Shown piece by piece: positions 6,733 through 13,846 of a DNA stretch of 17,875 bases. Made by a program: the position numbers and the translations under genes. The DNA lies in NCBI GenBank assembly GCA_022360595.1, contig JAKSCN010000103.1:1-17875 (forward strand), read 5' to 3'. How positions within the stretch are numbered: position 1 is the stretch's first letter; each line of letters starts with the position of its first letter. The notes under the pieces are model-generated. The model saw nothing but the letters and a program-made list of their open reading frames with translations, did not search any database and was not told the DNA's origin. This DNA is from Chromatiales bacterium (GTDB lineage Bacteria > Pseudomonadota > Gammaproteobacteria > Chromatiales > Chromatiaceae).

Positions 6733-6969
6733 CTAAAGCCATTCCACCAAATAGTAGAGCCGAAACCCTTCTGATGAGCGACTGGGGCCATAGACCAGAG
6801 CAGCGTGGCGGTTGTTGTCAGGATCTGCCTGGGCATGGGCTTCTTCCTCAGAGGTCATGACAAACACGCAGTTCTCGGGGAACCGGTTGCGCTGTTTGCG
6901 GGGTGTGTAGATTACAGCGAACTGCTTCTCTACCAAGTCGGTTTCGGGGTCAACTAGATAATCGGGCAT
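6733..6969 (-). CDS. Hypothetical small protein, 78 aa
   Basis: This short acidic protein has no signal peptide or membrane segment. It carries a central TSEEEAHAQADPDNNRHAAL stretch and an aromatic C-terminus (FRLYYLVEWL). I do not recognise the family. The even amino-acid composition and the absence of a competing frame support a real gene. The ribosome site is weak (GGACTG about 10 nt before the ATG). It follows the retron RT tail-to-tail with an 80-bp gap and is read in the same direction as the next gene upstream (7047-7490), 77 bp away, so the two may be cotranscribed. A role as retron partner is possible only by proximity; orientation argues against it. Confidence 0.55.
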   Translation of the reverse strand: MPDYLVDPETDLVEKQFAVIYTPRKQRNRFPENCVFVMTSEEEAHAQADPDNNRHAALVYGPSRSSEGFRLYYLVEWL

Positions 6970-7046
6970 TGCTTGTCAGTCCATCAGCAATAGATCTCCC
7001 CATTCTGCCTGTCATCGCGGTTTGTGTAAAAGATAAATTGCGACGT

Positions 7047-7490
7047 TTAAGGTTTTGAGAAGCTGTTTCTGGCCAATACTTCATTGCCCCACAGCAGGTA
7101 TTCGGTCACTTCAATGGCCTGGTCATAGTGGTCGATCAGGTTGCTGAGAACCGCATCATTGCCGTTTTTCCACTTGTCATAGGCAAATGCTTCTGAGAGT
7201 GCGATGAACATGCGCTGCCGCTCGATATACATCTGGTCGTTTGATTTTTTGTAGGCTTTCAGGGCCACCAGTGCTTTGTATTCGTTCAACAGCTCAATGT
7301 GATAGGCGCGGCTGAAGTAGAGGTTAGAGATCTGTTCTGAAGCGCAGGTTTCAGCAATCTTGCGCAGTTCATCAGGGGATTGGGCGCTGTAGTCCCAAAA
7401 GGGGTTGTTGCAGGCGCTGTGGGTGGCAGGCCCGGCCTGAGCGGAAAGGAAAACAGATCCTAGAAACAGAAAAGCCAACAACTCTTTCAT
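7047..7490 (-). CDS. Exported hypothetical protein, 147 aa
   Basis: A Sec signal peptide (residues 1-19, ending SAQA) precedes a mature domain of mostly helical, aromatic-rich sequence (ISNLYFSRAYHIELLNEYKAL, ERQRMFIALSEAFAYDKW). Two cysteines (in HSACNN and ETCASE) could form a disulphide in the periplasm. I do not recognise the family. AAGGGGGATGAC directly before the ATG is a strong ribosome site. A TATACT -10-like box lies about 40 bp upstream on this strand, next to a CTCTA-A-TAGAG palindrome (7510-7520) that could be an operator. The gene probably heads a short unit with the 78-aa gene. Confidence 0.65.
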   Translation of the reverse strand: MKELLAFLFLGSVFLSAQAGPATHSACNNPFWDYSAQSPDELRKIAETCASEQISNLYFSRAYHIELLNEYKALVALKAYKKSNDQMYIERQRMFIALSEAFAYDKWKNGNDAVLSNLIDHYDQAIEVTEYLLWGNEVLARNSFSKP

Positions 7491-7509
7491 GTCATCCCCC
7501 TTACTAAAA

Positions 7510-7577
7510 CTCTAATAGAGTATAGACAATATTAATCACAAGTATAGTAATTGTGTATACAAATGATTTGTGTGTAT
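7510..7577 (-). promoter_or_regulatory. Possible promoter/operator region of the 147-aa exported protein
   Basis: The 7491-7692 gap is AT-rich. It holds an 11-bp palindrome CTCTAATAGAG (7510-7520), a TATACT box beside it on the reverse strand, and an imperfect palindrome around ACAAA-TGA-TTTGT near 7560-7572. No convincing -35 was found at standard spacing, so this is a tentative regulatory assignment. Confidence 0.3.
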
Positions 7578-7652
7578 GAAAGAAATGTTAATGAGGGATG
7601 ACAGTTGGATTTAAGGGGAGTTATTGGGAGGAGCGGATGAGTAATCAGAAGA

Positions 7653-7678
7653 ACGGAGCCACAGGCGTGTGACTCCGT
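7653..7678 (-). terminator. Probable terminator after the RamB/ScfR-type regulator gene
   Basis: An 11-bp stem with one mismatch (ACGGAG...ACA / TGT...CTCCGT, loop GGCG) lies 15 bp past the stop codon of the regulator gene. On the reverse strand it is followed by a moderately T-rich TTCTTCTGATT. This fits an intrinsic terminator of modest strength. Confidence 0.55.
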
Positions 7679-7692
7679 AACGGTTCTCGAAT

Positions 7693-9132
7693 TCAGGACT
7701 GATCTTCTGACTTCTCGAATGGATAGGGAAAAGCGCTACGTGCATTCTCACTGATGGTGAGGCGTCGTGACAGCGGTGGAAATGCGCGTTGCGGGCAGTT
7801 GGGGCGTTCGCAGACACGGCAGCTTACCCCAATCGGCTCCACGGCCTCAGGGTTTTCCAAGTCCAGGCCTGTAGCGTAGACCAGTTGATTGGCGTGGCGT
7901 ATTTCGCAGCCCAGTCCAATGGCAAATTTTCTTTCCGGCTTGAGGTAGTTGCCGCCACTTTCGTAGACGGTCCTGGCCAGGCAGAGGTAGGTTTTGCCGT
8001 CTGGCATTTCGGCGAGCTGGCGCAGAATTTTTCCCGGTGATGAGAAAGCCTCGTGCACATTCCAGAGGGGGCAGACCCCACCCAGTCGGGCAAAGTGGAA
8101 GCTGGTGGCGCTTTGGCGCTTGGAGATGTTGCCGGCGATGTCCACGCGGACAAAGTAGAAGGGAACACCTTTGTCACCTGGTCGCTGCAAGGTGCTAAGC
8201 CGGTGGCAGACCTGCTCGAAACTGTTCCCATAAAGCCCACAGAGCCTTTCGATGTCGTAGCGCAGCTCTTTGGCGTCGTTGAGAAAGCGGGTGTAGGGCA
8301 TCAGTAGTGCGCCGGCAAAGTAGTTGGCCAGTCCGACACGGCAGATAGAGCGAGCCTGCAGGCTGGCGAGGTCTGAGTTCTCTATCTCGCGATCGATCAT
8401 CTTGCCGTAGATCAGCAGACCGATTTGGTGGGCGATATGGAAGGCGCGGCGCGAGGGCGATGAAGGCTTGCCGATGTAGAGGATGCGGTTCTCGGCATCG
8501 TAGCGCTTTTGCAGGTTGCCGCTGTTTTCGCTGGCCAGTTTTACCGTGATGTTGTGGTGGTGTAGCAGGTAGTTGGCCAGATCGCTCTGCAGGTCGTCAA
8601 TATTGAAGTTCTGCTCTTCGAAGAGGTTTTCGGCGGCGGCGTCTATCGCTTCGATGTGGTTGTTGCGCCGATAGAAGAAATCGCGCACATCCTCGTAGGG
8701 GAACTGGGCGCCGTGCAGTGCTTTGATGCGCTCTTCACCGGCGATGGATTCGGCCAGGGTCTGGTAGTCGTTTTGCAGCCGTTGGTGCGCGCGGAACAGT
8801 TGCAGAAAACGGTCTGCCACCCGGGGGGAGGCGGAGACCGCCTCGCGCAGCTCCTGGGTTGGGATGTCGGCACCACGGAAGAGGGGGTCGTTCAGGGCCT
8901 CGCGCAGTAGGTTGGCGCGGCGGTCTTCATCTTCTGCCCAGTCGGTGAAATCGACGCCGAGGGCCAGCTCCAGTTTGGTCAGCACCCGTTTGTTGAGGGG
9001 GCGGGTGTCGTTTTCGATCTGATTCAGATAGCTGGGGGAGATAGCCATCTTTTCCGCCAGGGCGGCTTGGGTAAGCCCGCGCTGTTCCCGCAGTTTCCGG
9101 ACCCGGCGACCGTGGTTGACCAGATGTGACAT
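7693..9132 (-). CDS. XRE-family regulator of the RamB/ScfR (short-chain fatty acyl) type
   Basis: This 479-aa protein has an N-terminal XRE helix-turn-helix (residues 8-50: LREQRGLTQAALAEKMAISP, then SYLNQIEN). A pseudo-ImmA/IrrE domain follows, in which the usual HExxH reads HQIGL (H235), so peptidase activity is not expected. The C-terminal DUF2083-type domain carries a Cys cluster C438-x2-C441-x4-C446. This architecture defines the RamB/PrpR/MccR group, whose members sense short-chain acyl-CoAs and control propionate, acetate or glyoxylate metabolism. GAGG lies 5 nt before the ATG. A perfect palindrome (9147-9171) sits 14 bp upstream of the start and suggests autoregulation. It is transcribed away from thrC. 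The regulon is not visible here; no methylcitrate genes are in the window. Confidence 0.88.
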   Translation of the reverse strand: MSHLVNHGRRVRKLREQRGLTQAALAEKMAISPSYLNQIENDTRPLNKRVLTKLELALGVDFTDWAEDEDRRANLLREALNDPLFRGADIPTQELREAVSASPRVADRFLQLFRAHQRLQNDYQTLAESIAGEERIKALHGAQFPYEDVRDFFYRRNNHIEAIDAAAENLFEEQNFNIDDLQSDLANYLLHHHNITVKLASENSGNLQKRYDAENRILYIGKPSSPSRRAFHIAHQIGLLIYGKMIDREIENSDLASLQARSICRVGLANYFAGALLMPYTRFLNDAKELRYDIERLCGLYGNSFEQVCHRLSTLQRPGDKGVPFYFVRVDIAGNISKRQSATSFHFARLGGVCPLWNVHEAFSSPGKILRQLAEMPDGKTYLCLARTVYESGGNYLKPERKFAIGLGCEIRHANQLVYATGLDLENPEAVEPIGVSCRVCERPNCPQRAFPPLSRRLTISENARSAFPYPFEKSEDQS

Positions 9133-9146
9133 GGTGACCTCATCTC

Positions 9147-9171
9147 AACAGATGGTGATCGACCATCTGTT
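9147..9171. promoter_or_regulatory. Operator-like palindrome upstream of the regulator gene
   Basis: AACAGATGGT (9147-9156) and ACCATCTGTT (9162-9171) are perfect 10-bp arms around GATCG. The element is in the leader of the regulator gene, 14 bp from its start codon. It is a strong candidate for binding of a dimeric regulator, most simply the XRE protein itself; an RNA hairpin role is also possible. Confidence 0.65.
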
Positions 9172-9182
9172 CTGCTACTGTG

Positions 9183-9232
9183 ATTTGCAAATAATTATTT
9201 ATATAACAGTATGTTATGTGTTTGTTAACAAA
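9183..9232. promoter_or_regulatory. TTTGCAAA-type palindromes in the regulator-thrC intergenic region
   Basis: ATTTGCAAAT (9183-9192) and TTTGTTAACAAA (9221-9232) are perfect palindromes in the 303-bp divergent gap. From memory, RamB and mycobacterial PrpR recognise sites containing TTTGCAAA, so the first is a plausible site for the adjacent regulator. The rest of the gap is AT-rich. It includes a TATAAT box at 9327-9332 on the thrC side, but no good -35. Confidence 0.5.
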
Positions 9233-9435
9233 TTCGCAAGTGATTGTTGAATAACTTCGCAGATTGGGGCTGCAGAAATTCACCAGATAGCGCAAAATCA
9301 CCCGAACATGTGTCGGTTGAGGCTGATATAATTATCGGTTTCGTATAACAATTTGGTGTTGTCGGGGCAGAGTATCCGGCCAGCACCGAAGCACAATATT
9401 CAGTTAACGCATTATTCAGTTGAGGACATTGAGCT

Positions 9436-10821
9436 ATGCGCTATATCAGTACCCGCGGTGGTGTTCAGTCCGTCACTTTTTCTCAGGCGGTGATGATGGG
9501 GTTGGCGACCGACGGTGGCCTGTTGTTACCTGAGTCGTTTCCAGCTATCGACGACACCACGCTGCAGCGCTGGGCAACCCTGGGCTTTAAGGAGCTGGCG
9601 ATCGAGGTGATGTGGCCCTATGTGGGCGAGGATATCAGCCGCGAGGAGCTGACCGATCTGGTTGAGCGCTCCTACGCTACTTTCGATCATCCTGAGGTGA
9701 CGCCGGTGGTGGAAGCGGGTGATCGACGCATTCTGGAGCTGTTCCATGGCCCGACCGCTGCCTTTAAAGATGTCGCGCTGCAGTTTTTGGGTAATCTGTT
9801 CGAGCTGCTACTGGAGCGTTCAGGTGGCCACCTGAATATTCTTGGTGCCACCTCTGGCGATACCGGTTCTGCCGCTATCTATGGTGTGCGTGGTCAGGAG
9901 CGTATCGATATCTTTATCTTGCACCCTCACAAACGTGTGTCGCCTATTCAAGAGCGCCAGATGACTACGGTGCTGGATAAGAATGTCCACAACATCGCGA
10001 TCCAAGGCACCTTTGATGATGGTCAGCGTATCGTAAAAGAGCTGTTCAATGATTTGGCATTCAAAGATGAATACAGCCTGGGCGCGGTAAACTCTATCAA
10101 CTGGGCGCGTATCCTGGCCCAGGTGGTCTACTATTTTTACGCTTGGGGCCGTGTCACCGGTGGTGATGTGCAGCAGCAGGTGAGCTTTTCCGTGCCGACT
10201 GGTAATTTTGGTGATATCTTCGCCGGTTACGTTGCCAAGCGTATGGGACTGCCGGTACAGCGTCTGATTTTGGCAACCAACCGCAACGACATCTTGTCGC
10301 GCTTTGTGAATACCGGTGTCTACCAGTTGGGCGATGTGCAGCCGACCATCAGTCCATCGATGGATATTCAGATCTCATCCAACTTTGAACGCTATCTCTA
10401 CTTTCTGATGGATGAGAGCAGCGAGCAGGTGAAGACGTTGATGGCCGAAATGGCCACCAGCGGCAAGCTGAGCGTCTCTGAAGAGAAGCGCCGTGAGGTG
10501 GAGAGCCTGTTCTTCGCAGCAGCGGTATCAGAAGAGGAGACCCAAGCACAGATTGCCGAGACCTTCCGTACCAGTGGCTATATTCTTGATCCTCACACAG
10601 CCGTGGGTGTGAAAGCGGCGGAGAATTTCCCTGAGGCGATCTGTCTGGCAACCGCACACCCGGCCAAGTTTGGCGATGCGGTGAAAGAGGCGATTGGTCA
10701 GGAGGCGGAGCCGCCTGCGTCACTGCAAGGGCTGATGGAGAAAGAGACCCGTTGCGAGGTTCTTGAAGCCGGCGCTGAAGTTATTCAGAATTTTATGAAA
10801 ACCACTTTGGTTGATAAGTAG
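9436..10821 (+). CDS. thrC: Threonine synthase
   Basis: It converts O-phosphohomoserine to threonine with PLP, the last step of threonine synthesis, in the cytoplasm. The 461-aa length and the N-terminus MRYISTRGGVQSVTFSQAVM are typical of the long bacterial/fungal-type enzyme. FHGPTAAFKDVALQF places the PLP lysine at K111, and GATSGDTGSAA (137-147) is the phosphate-binding loop. PTGNFGDIFAGY and a late HPAKFGDAV are also family landmarks. GAGG at 9422-9425 is the ribosome site. The usual companions (hom, thrB) are not adjacent here. The gene is followed by a hairpin repeat at 10875-10914 and then cimA, so it is probably transcribed separately. Confidence 0.95.
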   Translation: MRYISTRGGVQSVTFSQAVMMGLATDGGLLLPESFPAIDDTTLQRWATLGFKELAIEVMWPYVGEDISREELTDLVERSYATFDHPEVTPVVEAGDRRILELFHGPTAAFKDVALQFLGNLFELLLERSGGHLNILGATSGDTGSAAIYGVRGQERIDIFILHPHKRVSPIQERQMTTVLDKNVHNIAIQGTFDDGQRIVKELFNDLAFKDEYSLGAVNSINWARILAQVVYYFYAWGRVTGGDVQQQVSFSVPTGNFGDIFAGYVAKRMGLPVQRLILATNRNDILSRFVNTGVYQLGDVQPTISPSMDIQISSNFERYLYFLMDESSEQVKTLMAEMATSGKLSVSEEKRREVESLFFAAAVSEEETQAQIAETFRTSGYILDPHTAVGVKAAENFPEAICLATAHPAKFGDAVKEAIGQEAEPPASLQGLMEKETRCEVLEAGAEVIQNFMKTTLVDK

Positions 10822-10874
10822 TTAAAACCGCCGAATCAGCAGGGTCGCTGTCTGGCTATTAGCTATATTGCAAG

Positions 10875-10914
10875 CGTAGGAGCGATTTCAGTCGCGACTC
10901 AAGTCGCTCCTACG
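10875..10914. repeat. REP-like GTAGGAGCGA hairpin between thrC and cimA
   Basis: CGTAGGAGCGA (10875-10885) and TCGCTCCTACG (10904-10914) are perfect 11-bp arms. The loop contains another short palindrome, TCGCGA. GTAGGAGCG hairpins of this kind are scattered between genes in many Gammaproteobacteria. It lies 53 bp after the thrC stop and may also terminate or stabilise that transcript. A related copy is at 13811-13832. Confidence 0.75.
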
Positions 10915-10990
10915 GACTGAGTTGTAGCTGAGTGGTGGGCACTGGCAGGCAACACTCTAATTACTATTTGAGAAATCCCGGAAAAGATTA

Positions 10991-12541
10991 ATGGCAAAAA
11001 AGGCCCGATACGTCACTATTCTCGATACTACCCTGCGCGACGGTGAACAGACCCAAGGGGTTTCGTTTTCACCTGCAGAGAAGTTGAATATTGCCAAATC
11101 CCTGTTGGAGATGCTGAAGGTTGATCGTATTGAGGTAGCTTCGGCGCGTGTTTCAGAAGGGGAGAAAGAGGCGGTTGCCAATATTATCTCTTGGGCCGAG
11201 ACGGTGGGTCTGGCCGATCGGGTCGAGGTGCTCGGTTTTGTCGATTACAAGCGCAGTGTCGACTGGATTAAAGATACCGGCGGCCATGTGATCAACCTGC
11301 TGGCAAAAGGCAGTGAGAACCACTGTAAAAATCAGCTCGGTAAAACGTTGCCACAGCATGTCGGTGATATTAAGAAGACCATCAACTATGCCCATAAAGA
11401 GGGGTTGAAGGTCAATCTTTACCTGGAGGATTGGTCGAACGGTTACCGTGATAATCCGCAATATGTCTACGATCTGATGGAGCGCTTACAAGGCCTGGAT
11501 ATAGGCCACGTCATGCTGCCAGATACGTTAGGTGTGTTGTCACCGGCTGAGGTACAGGCGAGCCTCACCGATATGGTTGAGCGCTTTCCTGACTGCAAGT
11601 TCGATTTCCACCCGCACAATGATTACGGTCTGGCCACAGCCAATGCGCTGGCGGCGGTAGAGGCGGGCGCCAGCTCGATTCACTGTACGATTAACTGTCT
11701 TGGTGAACGTGCGGGCAATGCCTCATTGGCTGAGGTGGCGGTGAACGTGCGTGATCGCATGGGATTAAAACTCTCGATCGATGAATCGCATCTGGCCCGC
11801 TTGAGCGAGATGGTGGAGAACTTCTCCAATAAACGTATTTCAGACAATGCGCCGATTGTGGGGGCCGATGTCTTCACCCAGACTAGTGGTATTCATGCGG
11901 ACGGCGATAAGAAGGGGGGGCTCTATCAGACCAAGCTGAGCCCCGAACGCTTTGCCCGTCGACGTAGCTATGCGTTGGGCAAGATGAGCGGTAAGGCGTC
12001 GCTGTTGAAAAACCTGGAACGGTTGGATATCTCACTCTCGGATGAGAATGTCGACAAGGTGCTGAAACGGGTAGTCGAGCTGGGTGATTCAAAAAAACGT
12101 ATCACTTCGGATGATCTGCCGTTCATTATTGCGGAAGCGTTGGAGAGTAAGGATTATAACCACATCGAGCTGATCAACTGCTCGGTCACGTCGGGGTTGG
12201 AGCTGGAGTCCACTGCCAGTATCCGGATCAGGATCGGTGACGAAGTGGAGCTGTCGGCCGGTATCGGGAACGGTGGTTTTGACGCCTTTATGAATGCCTT
12301 GTCGAAGGTGTTGCGGAAGTATGATATTGCACTGCCGGCGCTGGCTGACTTCGAGGTGCGTATCCCGAAAGGCGGTAAAACCAACGCACTGACCGAAGCG
12401 ACCATTACCTGGGAGAATGAGCAGGGTACCTTCAAGACCCGTGGTGTTCACTCCAATCAGGTGTTTGCCGCCATGGCCGCCACCATTCGCATGGTCAACG
12501 TACAGATTCATAAACAGCAGAAAGCAGCTAAAGCGAGCTGA
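10991..12541 (+). CDS. cimA: (R)-Citramalate synthase, Leptospira type
   Basis: It condenses pyruvate and acetyl-CoA to citramalate, which opens a threonine-independent path to 2-oxobutyrate and isoleucine. The 516 aa aligns without gaps through the N-terminal half to my recollection of Leptospira interrogans CimA, which is also 516 aa. The DRE-TIM barrel shows LDTTLRDGEQT (R16, D17) and metal ligands H207 and H209 in FHPHND, with NCLGERAGN after them. The residues that make the pyruvate pocket in the Leptospira enzyme, L81, L104 and Y144, are all conserved, which argues for citramalate rather than 2-isopropylmalate or homocitrate synthase. The C-terminal ~130 residues form the LeuA-type allosteric domain, where isoleucine would inhibit. 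The arsM gene starts 8 bp downstream, so they are likely cotranscribed. Confidence 0.92.
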   Translation: MAKKARYVTILDTTLRDGEQTQGVSFSPAEKLNIAKSLLEMLKVDRIEVASARVSEGEKEAVANIISWAETVGLADRVEVLGFVDYKRSVDWIKDTGGHVINLLAKGSENHCKNQLGKTLPQHVGDIKKTINYAHKEGLKVNLYLEDWSNGYRDNPQYVYDLMERLQGLDIGHVMLPDTLGVLSPAEVQASLTDMVERFPDCKFDFHPHNDYGLATANALAAVEAGASSIHCTINCLGERAGNASLAEVAVNVRDRMGLKLSIDESHLARLSEMVENFSNKRISDNAPIVGADVFTQTSGIHADGDKKGGLYQTKLSPERFARRRSYALGKMSGKASLLKNLERLDISLSDENVDKVLKRVVELGDSKKRITSDDLPFIIAEALESKDYNHIELINCSVTSGLELESTASIRIRIGDEVELSAGIGNGGFDAFMNALSKVLRKYDIALPALADFEVRIPKGGKTNALTEATITWENEQGTFKTRGVHSNQVFAAMAATIRMVNVQIHKQQKAAKAS

Positions 12542-12549
12542 GCGAGACG

Positions 12550-13608
12550 ATGAAAGATCTGGTTAAAGAGTATTACGGCAAGGTGCTGCAGAGTTCCGCA
12601 GATCTGAAAACCGATGCCTGCTGTACGGCGGATAGTTCACTGACGCCTACGCTGAAACAGCAGATGGCCAATATCCATTCGGAGGTGGCGTCGCGTTACT
12701 ACGGTTGTGGCCTGGTCAGTCCGCAACGGCTGGAGGGTATGCGGATTCTCGATCTGGGTAGCGGCTCCGGCCGCGACTGCTATCTGCTGGCCCAGATGGT
12801 AGGCGAAACCGGTTATGTCCTGGGTGTGGATATGACCGATGAGCAGTTGGAGGTGGCCAATCGTCATGTCGATTGGCATCGTGAGAAGTTCGGCTTTGCC
12901 AACTCCAACGTTGAGTTCGTTAAAGGTTACATTGAACAGTTGGATAAGCTGGGGCTGGAAGATAACAGCTTCGATATTATCGTCTCCAACTGTGTGATCA
13001 ACCTTTCACCCGATAAAGAGGCGGTACTGCGTGAGGCTTATCGTCTGCTTAAACCGGGTGGTGAGCTCTACTTCTCTGATGTCTACTCGGATCGTCGAGT
13101 ACCGGAAGCGTTGATTAATGATCCTGTGCTTTATGGCGAGTGTTTGAGTGGTGCGCTCTACTGGAACGATTTTCAGAACCTGGCCAAGCAGGCCGGTTTT
13201 CTCGATCCGCGTCTGGTGGAAGACCGTCCGCTGGATATTGGTGATGGCGATATCCAGGCCAAAATTGGTCATATCGGGTTTTACTCAGCCACCTATCGCC
13301 TGTTCAAATTGGAAGGGCTTGAGAGCCACTGTGAGGATTATGGACAGGCAGTGGTCTATAAGGGTGGTATTCCTGAGAGTGAGCATGAATTTCTGCTCGA
13401 CAAGCACCACTTGATTCAGAAAGGGAAGATGTTTCCGGTGTGCGGTAACACCTACCGGATGCTCAATGAATCGCGCTTCGCTCCCTATTTTGAGTTTTAC
13501 GGTGACACCAGTACCCACTACGGTATCTTCGCCGATTGCGGCACAGTGCTGCCTTTTGATAAGGATGGAGGAAGCGGTTCTTCATCCGGCTCTGGTGGTT
13601 GCTGTTAG
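12550..13608 (+). CDS. arsM: Arsenite S-adenosylmethyltransferase (ArsM-type)
   Basis: It would methylate As(III) using SAM, giving methylated arsenicals. The 352-aa protein has SAM motif DLGSGSGRD (68-76) and GVDMT (92-96). Three cysteines, C53 (YYGCG), C148 (SNCVINL) and C198 (GECLSGALYW), sit at the spacing of the As-binding triad of algal and cyanobacterial ArsM. A Cys pair near the N-terminus (C24-C25) and a Gly/Ser-rich tail ending GGCC are also typical. The ribosome site is weak and the gene starts 8 bp after cimA, suggesting translation in the same message. No arsR, arsB, arsC or acr3 is nearby, which is unusual. A related methyltransferase acting on another thiol-bound metalloid cannot be excluded, but the Cys triad makes ArsM most likely. 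Confidence 0.9.
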   Translation: MKDLVKEYYGKVLQSSADLKTDACCTADSSLTPTLKQQMANIHSEVASRYYGCGLVSPQRLEGMRILDLGSGSGRDCYLLAQMVGETGYVLGVDMTDEQLEVANRHVDWHREKFGFANSNVEFVKGYIEQLDKLGLEDNSFDIIVSNCVINLSPDKEAVLREAYRLLKPGGELYFSDVYSDRRVPEALINDPVLYGECLSGALYWNDFQNLAKQAGFLDPRLVEDRPLDIGDGDIQAKIGHIGFYSATYRLFKLEGLESHCEDYGQAVVYKGGIPESEHEFLLDKHHLIQKGKMFPVCGNTYRMLNESRFAPYFEFYGDTSTHYGIFADCGTVLPFDKDGGSGSSSGSGGCC

Positions 13609-13668
13609 CTGAGAGTGTCTTTATTGGGGTCTGTTAACACTAATTTGATCGTCACTGCCAAGCTAACT

Positions 13669-13689
13669 CCCTCTCCCGGTGGGAGAGGG
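13669..13689. repeat. CCCTCTCCC/GGGAGAGGG hairpin
   Basis: Perfect 9-bp arms (13669-13677, 13681-13689) enclose GGT. The motif is a widespread intergenic repeat in proteobacterial genomes. It lies 60 bp after arsM and could act as that operon's 3' end, although no T-run follows. The remainder of the 238-bp gap shows no gene. Confidence 0.65.
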
Positions 13690-13810
13690 GACCCCTTCGT
13701 TTTAGACTTGCCCATGTCAGCAACTCCGTTAGCTCTACACAGTCATACAAAAACCTAATTCTAAACACAACATATATGGTCTTAGCAGTGGCAATAAAAC
13801 TAGTGTTAGC

Positions 13811-13832
13811 AGGAGCGATGATCATCGCTCCT
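13811..13832. repeat. Perfect 22-bp palindrome, second REP-like copy
   Basis: Arms AGGAGCGATGA and TCATCGCTCCT abut with no spacer, sharing the GGAGCGA core of the 10875-10914 element. On the forward strand a run of seven Ts follows about 8 bp later, so it may also stop transcription from arsM. It sits 14 bp past the stop of the reverse-strand ketopantoate-reductase gene, so it could also end that transcript. Confidence 0.65.
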
Positions 13833-13846
13833 ACATCATCTTTTTT

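Noticed and set aside
8053..8307. Forward open frames inside the regulator gene
   Set aside because: Shadows of the GC-rich regulator coding sequence; no start context or homologous motif.
12089..12511. 140-codon reverse-strand open frame opposite cimA
   Set aside because: Antisense to a conserved enzyme domain, with no recognisable protein features or ribosome site.
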